Shown here: positions 39,127 to 48,268 of the stretch, in pieces | Numbering within the stretch: the stretch's first letter is position 1 | Layout: every line of letters begins with the position of its first letter | Origin: Sphingomonas sp. | Lineage (GTDB): Bacteria > Pseudomonadota > Alphaproteobacteria > Sphingomonadales > Sphingomonadaceae | Direction of reading: 5' to 3' | Assembly: GCF_019635515.1 (NCBI RefSeq) | Contig: NZ_JAHBZI010000002.1 | Location: forward strand, 661,664-725,663 | Length of the DNA: 64,000 nt | Program-made: the position numbers and the translations under genes | The notes under the pieces: model-generated | The model's input: the letters and a program-made list of their open reading frames with translations, nothing else | The model's database searches: none | Told to the model about the DNA's origin: nothing

Positions 39127-39138
39127 GTTAGCGCTAAC
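39127..39138. promoter_or_regulatory. LacI-type operator palindrome upstream of MFS-GH43 operon
   Basis: A perfect 12-bp palindrome, GTTAGCGCTAAC, 29 bases before the transporter start. The CG centre with A/T-rich arms is typical of LacI/GalR-family operators controlling sugar uptake genes. No lacI-type gene is in the window, so the regulator must lie elsewhere. Confidence 0.65.
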
Positions 39139-39194
39139 AGTGCGGGGAAGCGGCGCGGAGGGCAAGGGGAATTGTCGGCGTTTGCGTCCGACCT

Positions 39195-39222
39195 TGTCAT
39201 CCCGGACTTGTTCCGGGATCCA
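39195..39222. repeat. REP-like hairpin (GTCATCCCGG type)
   Basis: Arms ATCCCGGA and TCCGGGAT with a short loop, preceded by TTGTC. The same core occurs as a perfect hairpin at 25856-25885. It lies in the gap between the transporter and ada promoter regions. Confidence 0.65.
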
Positions 39223-39299
39223 TCGTGCCGCGCGCGATGGCCTGGAACCGCTCGCTTCATATCAAGCCGCCTGGTGGGCCCAGGAACAAGTCGGTGCTT

Positions 39300-39450
39300 A
39301 TCCCGCTCGAACATGTGCGGTTCCCCGGCGGAGGCCGGGGCCCAGTTGGGGGACGGATATTGGCGAGTGCAGCACTTCGTTACGGCGACCTCTCCACCTG
39401 GGCCCCGGCCTTCGCCGGGGAACCACAGGAGACACATGCTCGAATGGGAT
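39300..39450. repeat. Long imperfect palindrome of paired GC-rich hairpins
   Basis: The segment at 39319-39345 (GGTTCCCCGGCG..CCCAG) is repeated in inverted orientation at 39399-39425, and outer parts (CTCGAACATGTG / CACATGCTCGAA) also pair with small gaps. The ~150 bases can fold as one long cruciform. This is a repeated-palindrome family type, distinct from the atpA-atpG element, and fills part of the 450-base gap before ada. Confidence 0.7.
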
Positions 39451-39549
39451 AAATACTGAACAAGTTCGGGGTGACAATTTGCGTTGCGAATGATGTTTGA
39501 ACGCAAAGCGCGGGATGCCGCGCTTCCACCGCGCGCCTATATCCCTCCC

Positions 39550-40587
39550 ATGAGCAACGACCCCATCAGCGACGATATCGCCTGGGCGGCCTTCGAGGCG
39601 CGTGACCGCGGCTTTGACGGGCGGGTGATCGGGGCGGTGACCACCACCGGCATTTACTGCAAGCCGAGCTGCCCGGCGCGGCGCCCGAAGCGCGAGCATG
39701 TCGTGTTTTACGCCGATGCCGAAGCGGCGCGTGCAGCCGGCTACCGCGCCTGCATGCGCTGCAAGCCCGACGAGGTCGGGCGCGACCGGATCGCGGTGGC
39801 GCGGGCAGTGGCGCTGATCGAGGCGGCGGAGGAGAGCGTGTCGCTCGATGAAGTCGCGGCGGCGGTCGGTTATGCGCCGCACCATTTCCACCGGCTGTTC
39901 AAGCGCGCGACCGGCGTGACCCCGGCGGCCTATGCGCGCGGGATAAAGGCGCGGCGCGCGGCGCGGGCGCTGGCCAGCGAGGAGCGCGTTACCGATGCGA
40001 TCTACGAGGCCGGCTATTCGGCGCCGAGCCGTTTCTACGAGACCGCCAATGCCCGGCTGGGGATGACTCCGAGCGTATGGAAACGCGGCGGGGCCGGGGT
40101 GACGATCCGCTGGACCGTCGCCGAGACCAGCCTTGGCCCGCTGCTGATCGCGGCGACCGACAAGGGGCTGTGCCGGGTCGCGTTCGATGAGGACAGCTTG
40201 AGCCTGGCGCGGCGCTTTCCGGCGGCCGAGATCGTGGCCGGCGGCGCGGCGCTGGCGGCGCTCGCGGCCCGGGTGGTGTCCGAGGTCGAATCGCCCGGGC
40301 GCGATACCGATCTGCCGGTCGATGTGCAGGGCACGGCGTTTCAGGAAGCGGTGTGGAATGCGCTCAGGGCGATCCCGGCGGGCGAGACGCTCAGCTATGC
40401 GCAGCTGGCGGCGGCGGCGGGCAATCCAGGCGCGGTGCGCGCGGCGGGAACCGCGTGTGGGACCAATCCAGTAGCTGTGGTGGTGCCATGCCACCGGGTG
40501 CAACGGGCGGATGGCGGCATCGGCGGCTATGCCTGGGGCCCAGACCGCAAACGGGCGCTGCTAAAGCGCGAAGGTGTGGAGGACTGA
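39550..40587 (+). CDS. ada: Bifunctional transcriptional activator / O6-methylguanine-DNA methyltransferase Ada
   Basis: 345 residues from ATG 39550. The N-terminal zinc domain has the four cysteines (TGIYCKPSCPARRP, CMRCKP) whose first Cys accepts methyl groups from phosphotriesters. An AraC-type HTH follows (about 95-185), and the C-terminal methyltransferase carries the acceptor PCHRV (near 315). It repairs alkylated bases and activates the adaptive response. No alkB or alkA is adjacent. Confidence 0.95.
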   Translation: MSNDPISDDIAWAAFEARDRGFDGRVIGAVTTTGIYCKPSCPARRPKREHVVFYADAEAARAAGYRACMRCKPDEVGRDRIAVARAVALIEAAEESVSLDEVAAAVGYAPHHFHRLFKRATGVTPAAYARGIKARRAARALASEERVTDAIYEAGYSAPSRFYETANARLGMTPSVWKRGGAGVTIRWTVAETSLGPLLIAATDKGLCRVAFDEDSLSLARRFPAAEIVAGGAALAALAARVVSEVESPGRDTDLPVDVQGTAFQEAVWNALRAIPAGETLSYAQLAAAAGNPGAVRAAGTACGTNPVAVVVPCHRVQRADGGIGGYAWGPDRKRALLKREGVED

Positions 40588-40592
40588 AAAAT

Positions 40593-40711
40593 CCTCTCCC
40601 TTTCGGGAGAGGAGAGCCGCGTAGCGGCGAAGGTGAGGGTTAGGTCGAAACGATCAGTTACCAGCCGTTTCGACCTAACCCTCACCCCGACCCTCTCCCA
40701 AGGGGAGAGGG
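40593..40711. repeat. Nested palindromic repeat downstream of ada
   Basis: A perfect 21-base stem (GGTGAGGGTTAGGTCGAAACG at 40632-40652 written in two halves by position, complement at 40666-40686) with a 13-base loop is flanked by CTCTCCC-type hairpins at about 40593-40612 and 40691-40711. Extragenic CTCTCCC/GGGAGAG repeats are frequent in sphingomonads and xanthomonads. It lies between convergent ada and the protease gene and may end both transcripts. Confidence 0.75.
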
Positions 40712-40720
40712 AGAAGAGAG

Positions 40721-42256
40721 TTACTTCACGGCCGGCGGACCCTCGGCGCCCGCAGTGCAGCGATACACCAGCTTCTCGTTATAGACCGCTGGCAGCGCGG
40801 CGCGGATCGCCTGTTGCTGGGTGGCCAGCTCGGCGCGCTTGGCCTGGTCCGGCGAGCAGGTCTTGAGCGGCACGCCCTTCCGCAGCCCGCGCGCCTTGGC
40901 CATCTGCTCGGACGACAGCAGATAGCGGGTGTGGGTATAGGTGCTGGTGCCGGGATCATAGTCGAGCACCGAGACGGTCTGCTCCTGATCGGGGACGAGG
41001 ATGCGCTGCCAGTGTCCGCTCGCCTCGGCATATTGGGTGCGGCCGTTGATGCAGCCGTCCTCGCCGAGATCGAGATCGACCTTGTCGGTGGCGGTGACGG
41101 TCACGCGGCTGCGCTCGGGCACCAGCGTGCAGACCAGGCGGCCTTTCGCGGCCTCGCCGGGCAGCGTGCCGCCGCCGAGCTTGGGGACCGGCATCACCTT
41201 GGATTCGTCGAAGCTCGGGCGGCTGAAGAACAAAGCGATGGCGCCGAGCATCAATATGCCGCCGCCGGCCGCCACCCAGATCGCCTCGCGCTGGCGGTCG
41301 CGCGACAGCAACAGCCCGCCGCCGCCCAGCGCCAGCGCGCCGAAGACCAGCAGCAGGGCCGCGCCGGCCATATAATTCTCGCGCGTCGATTCGTTGCGGT
41401 TGCGCGCCTGGGCGATGGCGTCCTGGCGTTCGGACTCGGTCCTGGCGGCATTGCTGCGGGCCAGCGCCTCGGCATCGGCGCGCGCCTTTTCGTCGGCGTC
41501 GCGCTCCTGCGCCATCTGCTCCTCGACGCTGGTGCACGGCACGGCGACCTGGCCGACCGGCTGTTTGGCTTCGGCGAGGAAGGCGGCCAGTTCCTTGCCC
41601 GAGATCGCGAAGGCGAAGGTCGCGTCGCCCTCGTCGGCGCGGGTGATCGCCGAATTGACCCCGAGCACGCGGCCGCAGCGATCGAGCAGCGGGCCGCCCG
41701 AATTGCCGCGGGCGATATTGGCGGTGTGAAGCAGCACGCTCGTGCCCTGCAGCGTACGCATGCCGGCGAACCCGCCCTGCGAGCGCACCGGCGATTGCGG
41801 CCGGATGAAATCGCCCGCCGAGCGGACGGTCGCCATATCGACATTGCCCGGATAGCCGAGCGCGAACAACGCCTCGCCGTCCGAAGGCGCGCCGGTGTAG
41901 AGCGTGAGCGCGGGCAGGCGGGCGCCGGTGAACTCGATCAGCGCGAGATCGCGACTGGTGTCGATCTTGATCAGCTTGCCCTGGAACGACTTGTCGCCCT
42001 CGCTCGGCACGACGCCGATCACGACATTGTCGGGATAGCGTTGCGCGAGATCGACGACGTGCGCGTTGGTGACGATCCGGTTGGGCGCGACCGCGAAGCC
42101 GCTGCCATGACCGAAGCCGACCACCTCGTCGCCGACCACCGCGATGGTGACGATGCGGACGACGCCGCGGCCCGAGGCCGAGATATCGTCGGCGCGCGCG
42201 GGGGAGGCGCCCCAGACCAGCACCAGCGCCACCAGCATCAGCAACCGCCGCATCAT
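40721..42256 (-). CDS. Trypsin-like (S1/HtrA-type) serine protease with membrane anchors
   Basis: 511 residues. A signal peptide precedes an S1-fold protease with the triad His66 (TNAHVVD), Asp103 (SRDLALIE) and Ser186 (ARGNSGGPL). A charged coiled coil (about 245-292) and two transmembrane helices (about 296-315 and 324-345) follow, then a soluble C-terminal domain of ~160 residues. Unlike HtrA it lacks a PDZ domain. The topology puts protease and C-terminal domain on the same (periplasmic) side if both helices insert. Confidence 0.82.
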   Translation of the reverse strand: MMRRLLMLVALVLVWGASPARADDISASGRGVVRIVTIAVVGDEVVGFGHGSGFAVAPNRIVTNAHVVDLAQRYPDNVVIGVVPSEGDKSFQGKLIKIDTSRDLALIEFTGARLPALTLYTGAPSDGEALFALGYPGNVDMATVRSAGDFIRPQSPVRSQGGFAGMRTLQGTSVLLHTANIARGNSGGPLLDRCGRVLGVNSAITRADEGDATFAFAISGKELAAFLAEAKQPVGQVAVPCTSVEEQMAQERDADEKARADAEALARSNAARTESERQDAIAQARNRNESTRENYMAGAALLLVFGALALGGGGLLLSRDRQREAIWVAAGGGILMLGAIALFFSRPSFDESKVMPVPKLGGGTLPGEAAKGRLVCTLVPERSRVTVTATDKVDLDLGEDGCINGRTQYAEASGHWQRILVPDQEQTVSVLDYDPGTSTYTHTRYLLSSEQMAKARGLRKGVPLKTCSPDQAKRAELATQQQAIRAALPAVYNEKLVYRCTAGAEGPPAVK

Positions 42257-42332
42257 AACTCCGCCCTACGCAAAATCGAGGCGCAGAGCTTTCGGGCAAA
42301 ACCGCGCGCCGTTCAAGCGCCCGTGGCTATTG

Positions 42333-43895
42333 TCATTGGGCGCCGTCTTCCGCCGGCTTGCCGGCCTTTTCCAGCAAGCGATTCAGCATCTCACGCGCAG
42401 TCTCGTGCGTCGCAATGCCGGCCAGTGCCTGCTTCTCGCGCGCCTTGTCTTCCTTTTCCCGTTCGGCATCCGTTTTTGTCTTGTCGGGCAATTGCAGCGC
42501 AGCGACCCGGATCGTGTTGATCGCATCCTGGATCATGCCGCGCTGTTCATAGTCCTTAGCGAGCTGGTAGCGCAGCTCGTCGTCCTGCGGCACGAGCTCG
42601 ACCGCGCGAAACAGTCCTGCCTGGGCGCTGCGCGGCGGCGCCACGCCCTGGAGAACGAAGGTGTCGTAAAAGGCCTTGAAGACCTGAGGGTCGTCCTGGG
42701 TGAGCTTGGCGGCGGCGATGATCGGCGCCCGTGCGGCCGACCATGCGGCCGCGTCGGTCGATTTGGCAGCAACCAGTGCACGCGCTTTGCGGAGCCCATC
42801 GAAGGCCAGCGCCTTCGGATCGTTGGGAGCCACCGCGATCCAGCGATCGACGGCGTCGTTCAGCTCGGCGTCGTTCCCGACCATATACGCGCCCTCGGCA
42901 CGGAGTTGCAGCGCGAAGGGGTCGTTGGCAAACGGCGCGGCGTCGCGCCGGAGCCGCTCGAAAAAGCGTTCGCCGTCTGCCTTGGGAATGCCGGAGGACA
43001 GGCGAATGTCGTAGAGCATCAGCGCCTGACGTGCGGGCGAGAGCGACGATATTTCGACATCGCCGAGGCTGACCGGCTTGAAGGTGATCGCGCGGCCGGG
43101 AAGCGCGTTGCGCCGCTTGCTATAGGCCTGAAGCTCGTTGTCGAGCTTGTCGAGATCGCCGAAAGCCGTGGTCGCGGCTTCGGCGAAGGATTTGCCCTGG
43201 TTGATCAGCAGCAGGTATTTCTCCAGCTGACCATCGCGCTTCCCGCCGAAGTGCAGATAATGGGTAAGCAGCCACCCTTCGGCATAGAGGATGTGCACGT
43301 CTTCGCCGAGCGCGCTATAGTCGCGGGCCTCGAGCAGCTTGCGCACCGGATACCATTGCGTGGTGGCGAAGGAGATATAGCGGCTGGCCGAAGCGTCGCC
43401 CATCCGGACGGTCAGGCTGTTATCCTTGATGTCGGTGGTGCCGATGAAATCCGCAAACCCCTCGACATACCAGAGCGGATAGGTCGCATTGAAATACTGG
43501 AACATGAAATGATGGGTGAGCTCGTGGAAGAGCACCAGCCGCGACGAGAAGCCCTGGCCCGCATAGCTTTCGGTGCTGATCACCGTGTAGGGGCCGCGGG
43601 CGGTGGCGCTGTAATAGCCCGCGACTCCGCGGCTGGGATGCGGCATGGTCTTCTGGACGGCGTCGAAGCTGTCGACGACGTAGATTTTCACCTTGATCGT
43701 CTTGGGCTCGTTCGCCAGTCCAGTCATCGCGCTTTGCGTCAGGTGGAGTTTCTCCAGGCGCATCGCCATCGCGCGCAGGCGTTCGTCACCGATCTCGCCA
43801 TAGACGATAAAGTGGTTCGATTCCGCCTTCTTCCATTCGGCCTGCGCGACCGTCGGAAGCAGCAGCGCAAACGCCAGTATCATCTTGCGAAACAT
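42333..43895 (-). CDS. Gluzincin-type metalloprotease with TPR-like repeats (paralog 1)
   Basis: 520 residues from ATG 43895 with a strong ribosome site (GGAGGAA). Signal peptide to about residue 19. The zinc site is HELTHH (His124, Glu125, His128) with the third ligand likely Glu145 in WYVEGFADF, as in gluzincins. A long helical C-terminal half has TPR-like repeats. Adjacent paralog 2 has the same layout. Predicted to be periplasmic. Confidence 0.75.
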   Translation of the reverse strand: MFRKMILAFALLLPTVAQAEWKKAESNHFIVYGEIGDERLRAMAMRLEKLHLTQSAMTGLANEPKTIKVKIYVVDSFDAVQKTMPHPSRGVAGYYSATARGPYTVISTESYAGQGFSSRLVLFHELTHHFMFQYFNATYPLWYVEGFADFIGTTDIKDNSLTVRMGDASASRYISFATTQWYPVRKLLEARDYSALGEDVHILYAEGWLLTHYLHFGGKRDGQLEKYLLLINQGKSFAEAATTAFGDLDKLDNELQAYSKRRNALPGRAITFKPVSLGDVEISSLSPARQALMLYDIRLSSGIPKADGERFFERLRRDAAPFANDPFALQLRAEGAYMVGNDAELNDAVDRWIAVAPNDPKALAFDGLRKARALVAAKSTDAAAWSAARAPIIAAAKLTQDDPQVFKAFYDTFVLQGVAPPRSAQAGLFRAVELVPQDDELRYQLAKDYEQRGMIQDAINTIRVAALQLPDKTKTDAEREKEDKAREKQALAGIATHETAREMLNRLLEKAGKPAEDGAQ

Positions 43896-43970
43896 GTCGA
43901 TTCCTCCCCCCCCCGTCGAGTCCGACCTGTATATCCTTTGGCCATGCCGCGGCAAGCGGCCCGGCGGACG

Positions 43971-45503
43971 TCACTTCGCGTCGGGCGTGTCGGTGTCGTC
44001 GGCCGGCTTGCCCTGAAGCTCGGCGAGCGCCGTCTCGGCCTTGCCGGCGTCGATCAGCGTGATCAGCTTCTGCGCGCGTTCGGCAAGTGCGGGAGAGTGC
44101 GGCTGGAAGGCGAGCGGGGCTAGCAGCACGCGTGCCGACGGCGCCTGACCTTCGCGGAGATACAGCGCCGCCCCGAGGAAGCGCAGGCCGCGATCCTGCG
44201 GCGCGAGTTCGAGCGCGCGCACCAGACCGTTACGGGCGGCCTGACTCGGCGCCTCGCGCGCGTCGCCGAAGCTCAGATAATAGCGGATCAGCGGACGGGG
44301 GTTATCGGGATCGAGCCGATTGGCGGCGATGATCGTCTGGCGGATCGCGGCCCAGCGGGCCTTGTCCCGATCTCCGGACTTGCGCGCGGCGAGCGACTGG
44401 GCCTGCGCCTTGAACAGATAGCCGTCCATCGCCTTGGGATCGGCGGCGATGGCGCGGCTGGCCGCTGCCTCACCGCCGGCGAAATCGCCGGCGTCGAGCG
44501 CGGCGCCGGCGAGGACGATCTGCGCGGCGGCGTCGTTCGGATAGGGCTCGGCCGCCTTGCGGGCATCGGCATAGACCGCCGCCGCTTCCTTGGCGCCGAC
44601 ACCGGCCTTGGAGCGGATGCGGACCTTCATCATCGCCGCCTCGCCGGCGCCAAGCTCGCGGATCGAAACATCGCCGATCGCCAGCGGGCCGGGCAGGCGA
44701 TTGATCGCGAACTTGCCGAGCTTGTAGCGCTCCAGCTCCCTGTCGAGCGCGCGCAGGTCGCCGAACGCGGCGGTTGCCGCCGTCATCGGCTCGGTGCCGG
44801 CATTGATCGCGGCGACATATTTGCCGAGCTGGCCGGCGCGCGCCGGTTGGCCGATCATCAGATAATGGGTGAGCAGCCAGCCGCGTCCGTACAGCGCGTC
44901 ACGCTGCTCGCCCTTCAGCTTGAACCCGTCGGCGACAAGCAATTTGTCGATCGGCAGCAGATTGCCGCGCATCAGCCCGACGCCGCGATAGAGCGGCGCC
45001 TCGCCGAAGGTTATTCCGCCATCCTTGTTGAACAGGGCGGTGGCGTGGAATTCGGCGAAGCCTTCGATGAACCATGCCGGAAGCGCCGAATTGGGCCACA
45101 TCGCGCTCATGAAATGGTGGCCATATTCATGGAGCAGGATCGCCAGCGGCTTGAGGGCGATGTCGCTACTGTCGCCAGTGGTGCGCGGGATCACCGCCAG
45201 CGAGTTGCCGGCGCGGGGCGAATAGAAACCCGCGACCATCCGGTCGCCGATCAGGGCCGCGACATCGTCGCTATCGTCGACGACATAGACGGTGACCCGC
45301 GCCGAAGGGCCGACGGGTTCGTCGTGCAGACCACGCAGCACGCGCATGCCCTTGTCGAAGCGTTCGAGATGGGTGGCGAATTCGCGGAGCCGCTCGACGC
45401 TCTGCTGCGAATAGATCACGAAATGCGGAGTGCTCGCCTCGCGCCAATCGCCCTGCGCGGCCAGCGGCGTCAGCATGGCAAGCAATAGCAAGACGAAGCG
45501 CAT
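43971..45503 (-). CDS. Gluzincin-type metalloprotease with TPR-like repeats (paralog 2)
   Basis: 510 residues from ATG 45503. Signal peptide to about residue 17, then HEYGHH (His125, Glu126, His129) and WFIEGFAEF with the third ligand Glu147. Shared segments with paralog 1 include the opening (H-F-V/I-V/I-Y), GWLLTHYL, and AFGDLxxLDxEL. Tandem duplication followed by strong divergence is likely. C-terminal TPR-like repeats suggest a protein-binding tail. Confidence 0.75.
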   Translation of the reverse strand: MRFVLLLLAMLTPLAAQGDWREASTPHFVIYSQQSVERLREFATHLERFDKGMRVLRGLHDEPVGPSARVTVYVVDDSDDVAALIGDRMVAGFYSPRAGNSLAVIPRTTGDSSDIALKPLAILLHEYGHHFMSAMWPNSALPAWFIEGFAEFHATALFNKDGGITFGEAPLYRGVGLMRGNLLPIDKLLVADGFKLKGEQRDALYGRGWLLTHYLMIGQPARAGQLGKYVAAINAGTEPMTAATAAFGDLRALDRELERYKLGKFAINRLPGPLAIGDVSIRELGAGEAAMMKVRIRSKAGVGAKEAAAVYADARKAAEPYPNDAAAQIVLAGAALDAGDFAGGEAAASRAIAADPKAMDGYLFKAQAQSLAARKSGDRDKARWAAIRQTIIAANRLDPDNPRPLIRYYLSFGDAREAPSQAARNGLVRALELAPQDRGLRFLGAALYLREGQAPSARVLLAPLAFQPHSPALAERAQKLITLIDAGKAETALAELQGKPADDTDTPDAK

Positions 45504-45568
45504 CGAATCCCCCGGTCCTGCGGATGCTAATTGCGCTCGGCGTCTCGGGATAGCGCCAAAATGGACGT

Positions 45569-47737
45569 TCAGACGAAGCTGTAGGGATCGACGTCGACGG
45601 CGACGCGGACCTTCGGGCCCCAGCTCAGGCCGCCCAGCCATTCGCGGATCATGTCCTGCACGTCGAAGGCGCGGCGGGCATGGATCAGCAGGCGGAAGCG
45701 GTGGCGGCCGCGCAGCATCGCCAGCGGGGCGGGGGCGGGGCCGTAGACATGCATCTCGTCGCGCCGCGGGGCGGTGCGGCCGATCATCCGCGCGATTTCC
45801 TCGGCGGCGGCCTTGTCTTCGGAACTGACGATGATCGCGGCATAGCGGCCATAGGGCGGGGCGCCGGCGTCGCGGCGCGCCTCGGTCTCGGCGGCGTAGA
45901 AGCTGTCGGCGTCGCCGGAGACCAGCGCCCGCATCACCTGTGCGTCGGGGGCGTGGGTCTGGATATAGACGGTGCCGGGCTTCTCGCCGCGCCCGGCGCG
46001 CCCCGAGACCTGCATGATCTGCTGGAAGGTCCGCTCGGAAGCGCGCAGGTCGCCGCCGTCGAGCCCGAGATCGGCATCGACCACGCCGACCAGCGTGAGG
46101 TTGGGGAAATGATAGCCCTTGGTCACCAGCTGGGTGCCGATGACGATATCGATATCGCCATGCTCCATGCGGCTGACGAACTCGGCCGCGCGGGCCGGGG
46201 ACCAGATCGTGTCCGAAGTGACCACGGCGGTGCGCGCCTCCGGGAAGATCGCCGCGACCTCATCGGCGATGCGCTCGACGCCGGGGCCGCAGGCGACCAG
46301 CGTGTCCTCGGACTTGCACTCCGGGCAGATCTCCGGCGTCGCCTCGACATGCCCGCAATGGTGGCAGGAAAGGCGGCGGATCAGCCGGTGCTCGACCATC
46401 CATGCCGTGCAGTTCGGACATTGGAAGCGGTGCCCGCAATGGCGGCACAGCGTCAGCGGGGCATAGCCGCGGCGGTTGAGGAACAGCAAGGATTGCTCGC
46501 CGCGTTCGAGCGTTTCCTCTAGCGCCTTGACCAGCCGCGGCGACAGCCAGCGGCCGCGCTCGGGCGGTTCCTGGATCAGGTCGATCGCTTCGATCCGCGG
46601 CATCTCGGCGGTGCCGAAGCGGATCGGCAGCTTGAGCTCCTCATAGCGGCCGAGCTCGACCTGGTGGCGGGTCTCGATCGCCGGCGTCGCGCTGGCGAGG
46701 ATCACGGTGCATTCCTCGAAGAAACCGCGCATCACCGCCACGTCGCGGGCGTGGTAATGGACGCCCTCTTCCTGCTTGAAGCTGGTCTCGTGCGCCTCGT
46801 CGACGACGATCAGGCCGAGGTTCGGATAGGGCAGGAACAGCGCCGAGCGCGCGCCGACGGTGACCATCGCCTCGCCGCTGGCGATCGCCCGCCACGCCCG
46901 CCGCCGCTGTGAGGTGCGCAGCCCCGAATGCCAGGCGACCGGTTCGCAGCCGAAGCGCTTGGCGAAGCGGGTCAGGAACGGTTCGGTCAGCGCGATTTCG
47001 GGGAGCAGCACCAGCGTCTGCTTGCCCGAAGCCAAGGCCGCGGCGACGGCTTCGAAATAGACTTCGGTCTTGCCCGAACCGGTGACGCCGTCGAGCAGGA
47101 AGGTCTGGAACGCCCCGGCGCCGACCGATTGGCGCAGGATGCTGGCGGCATCGGCTTGCTCGGGCGACAGGTCGGGCGGGCCGAAATGCGGATCGGGCAG
47201 CGGATAGGGCGTGTCGGTATCGACCACCACCGCCTCGATCGCGCCGGCCTTGACCAGTCCGCGGATCACCCCTTCCGAAACATCGGCGATCGTCGCCAGC
47301 TCGCGGACCAGTCCCTGGCGGTCGCCGATGCGTTCGAGCGCCTGTTCGCGCTGGGGCGTGAGGCGATCGGGGACGATGCCGGTGGCGCGATATTCGGTGA
47401 TCGTCGGCGCCGCCTCGAACGCCGCCGAGGTCCGCAGCGCCATCGCCAGCACCGCGGCCGGCGGGCTGAGATAATAGTTGGCGGTCCATTCGACGAGGCG
47501 GCGGACGGGGGCCGGGATAGGCGGCGCGTCGGATACGCCGAGCAACGGCCGCAGGCGATTGTCGCCGACCTCCGCGTCCGAAGGCATGCGCTCGGCTTCC
47601 CACACCACCCCGGCGAGCTGGCGCGGGCCCAGGGGCGCGACGACGATCGAGCCCGGCTTGACCTGCATGCCTTGGGGCACACGGTAGTCGAGCGGGCCGA
47701 GCGCGGAATTCATGACGAGGACACGGGCACGGGTCAT
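45569..47737 (-). CDS. priA: Primosomal protein N' (replication restart helicase PriA)
   Basis: 722 residues from ATG 47737; the open frame upstream to 48373 is not family-like. The N-terminal DNA-binding region begins RVLVMNSALGPLDYRVP. The helicase core has Walker A GVTGSGKTE and DEAHE. The zinc-binding cysteines (CRHCGHRFQCPNC, CHHCGH, CPECKSED) are all visible. PriA reloads DnaB at stalled forks. Confidence 0.95.
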   Translation of the reverse strand: MTRARVLVMNSALGPLDYRVPQGMQVKPGSIVVAPLGPRQLAGVVWEAERMPSDAEVGDNRLRPLLGVSDAPPIPAPVRRLVEWTANYYLSPPAAVLAMALRTSAAFEAAPTITEYRATGIVPDRLTPQREQALERIGDRQGLVRELATIADVSEGVIRGLVKAGAIEAVVVDTDTPYPLPDPHFGPPDLSPEQADAASILRQSVGAGAFQTFLLDGVTGSGKTEVYFEAVAAALASGKQTLVLLPEIALTEPFLTRFAKRFGCEPVAWHSGLRTSQRRRAWRAIASGEAMVTVGARSALFLPYPNLGLIVVDEAHETSFKQEEGVHYHARDVAVMRGFFEECTVILASATPAIETRHQVELGRYEELKLPIRFGTAEMPRIEAIDLIQEPPERGRWLSPRLVKALEETLERGEQSLLFLNRRGYAPLTLCRHCGHRFQCPNCTAWMVEHRLIRRLSCHHCGHVEATPEICPECKSEDTLVACGPGVERIADEVAAIFPEARTAVVTSDTIWSPARAAEFVSRMEHGDIDIVIGTQLVTKGYHFPNLTLVGVVDADLGLDGGDLRASERTFQQIMQVSGRAGRGEKPGTVYIQTHAPDAQVMRALVSGDADSFYAAETEARRDAGAPPYGRYAAIIVSSEDKAAAEEIARMIGRTAPRRDEMHVYGPAPAPLAMLRGRHRFRLLIHARRAFDVQDMIREWLGGLSWGPKVRVAVDVDPYSFV

Positions 47738-47803
47738 CGCCGCCTCATATGGGGATTTGTGAGCGAAGCGGAATCCCGTATCGTCGGCCGAGGAGGATTC
47801 CAT

Positions 47804-48238
47804 ATGTTGCTTGTGGCCCTGATGCTCGCCCAGACCGTACCGCAATGCCCGGCGACCGATGTCAACCTGCCGGCGCCGCTCGCGGCATGGACGGCGCCGG
47901 GCGACGGGTTGAGCCCGGGCAAGGCGATGTGGCTGAGGGCTGGTGACCCCGCGAAGCTCGCCTGGCCGGTCGCCAACCCCAAACCGGGCAAAGCCAGCGT
48001 GATCGCATTCCGCGTCGATACGCCGGGTACCTATGGCGTGGCGCTGGATAAGGGCGGCTGGATCGACCTCTATCCGATAAAGGGCAAGACACCGCTCAAG
48101 TCGGTGCGCCACGGGCATGGCCCCGAATGCTCGTCGATCCGCAAGATCGTCTGGTTCGATCTGAAGCCGGCGACCTATCGGCTGACGGTCACCGGTCTGC
48201 AGGCCGATACGGTGAAGGCGATGCTCGTTCGCGAATAG
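47804..48238 (+). CDS. Small exported protein, paralog of the gene at 49302
   Basis: 144 residues from ATG 47804 with AGGAGG eight bases upstream and a signal peptide. The second half (GVALDKGGWIDLYPIKGK and CSSIRKIVWFDLKPATYRLTV) aligns by eye with the product of 49302-49703, and both end in an MLV(R/H)-type tail. Two cysteines are conserved. Periplasmic protein of unknown function. A 262-bp repeat copy follows. Confidence 0.68.
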   Translation: MLLVALMLAQTVPQCPATDVNLPAPLAAWTAPGDGLSPGKAMWLRAGDPAKLAWPVANPKPGKASVIAFRVDTPGTYGVALDKGGWIDLYPIKGKTPLKSVRHGHGPECSSIRKIVWFDLKPATYRLTVTGLQADTVKAMLVRE

Positions 48239-48268
48239 GACGGGCGGGCGTTGGCGCTCCCCTCGCCC

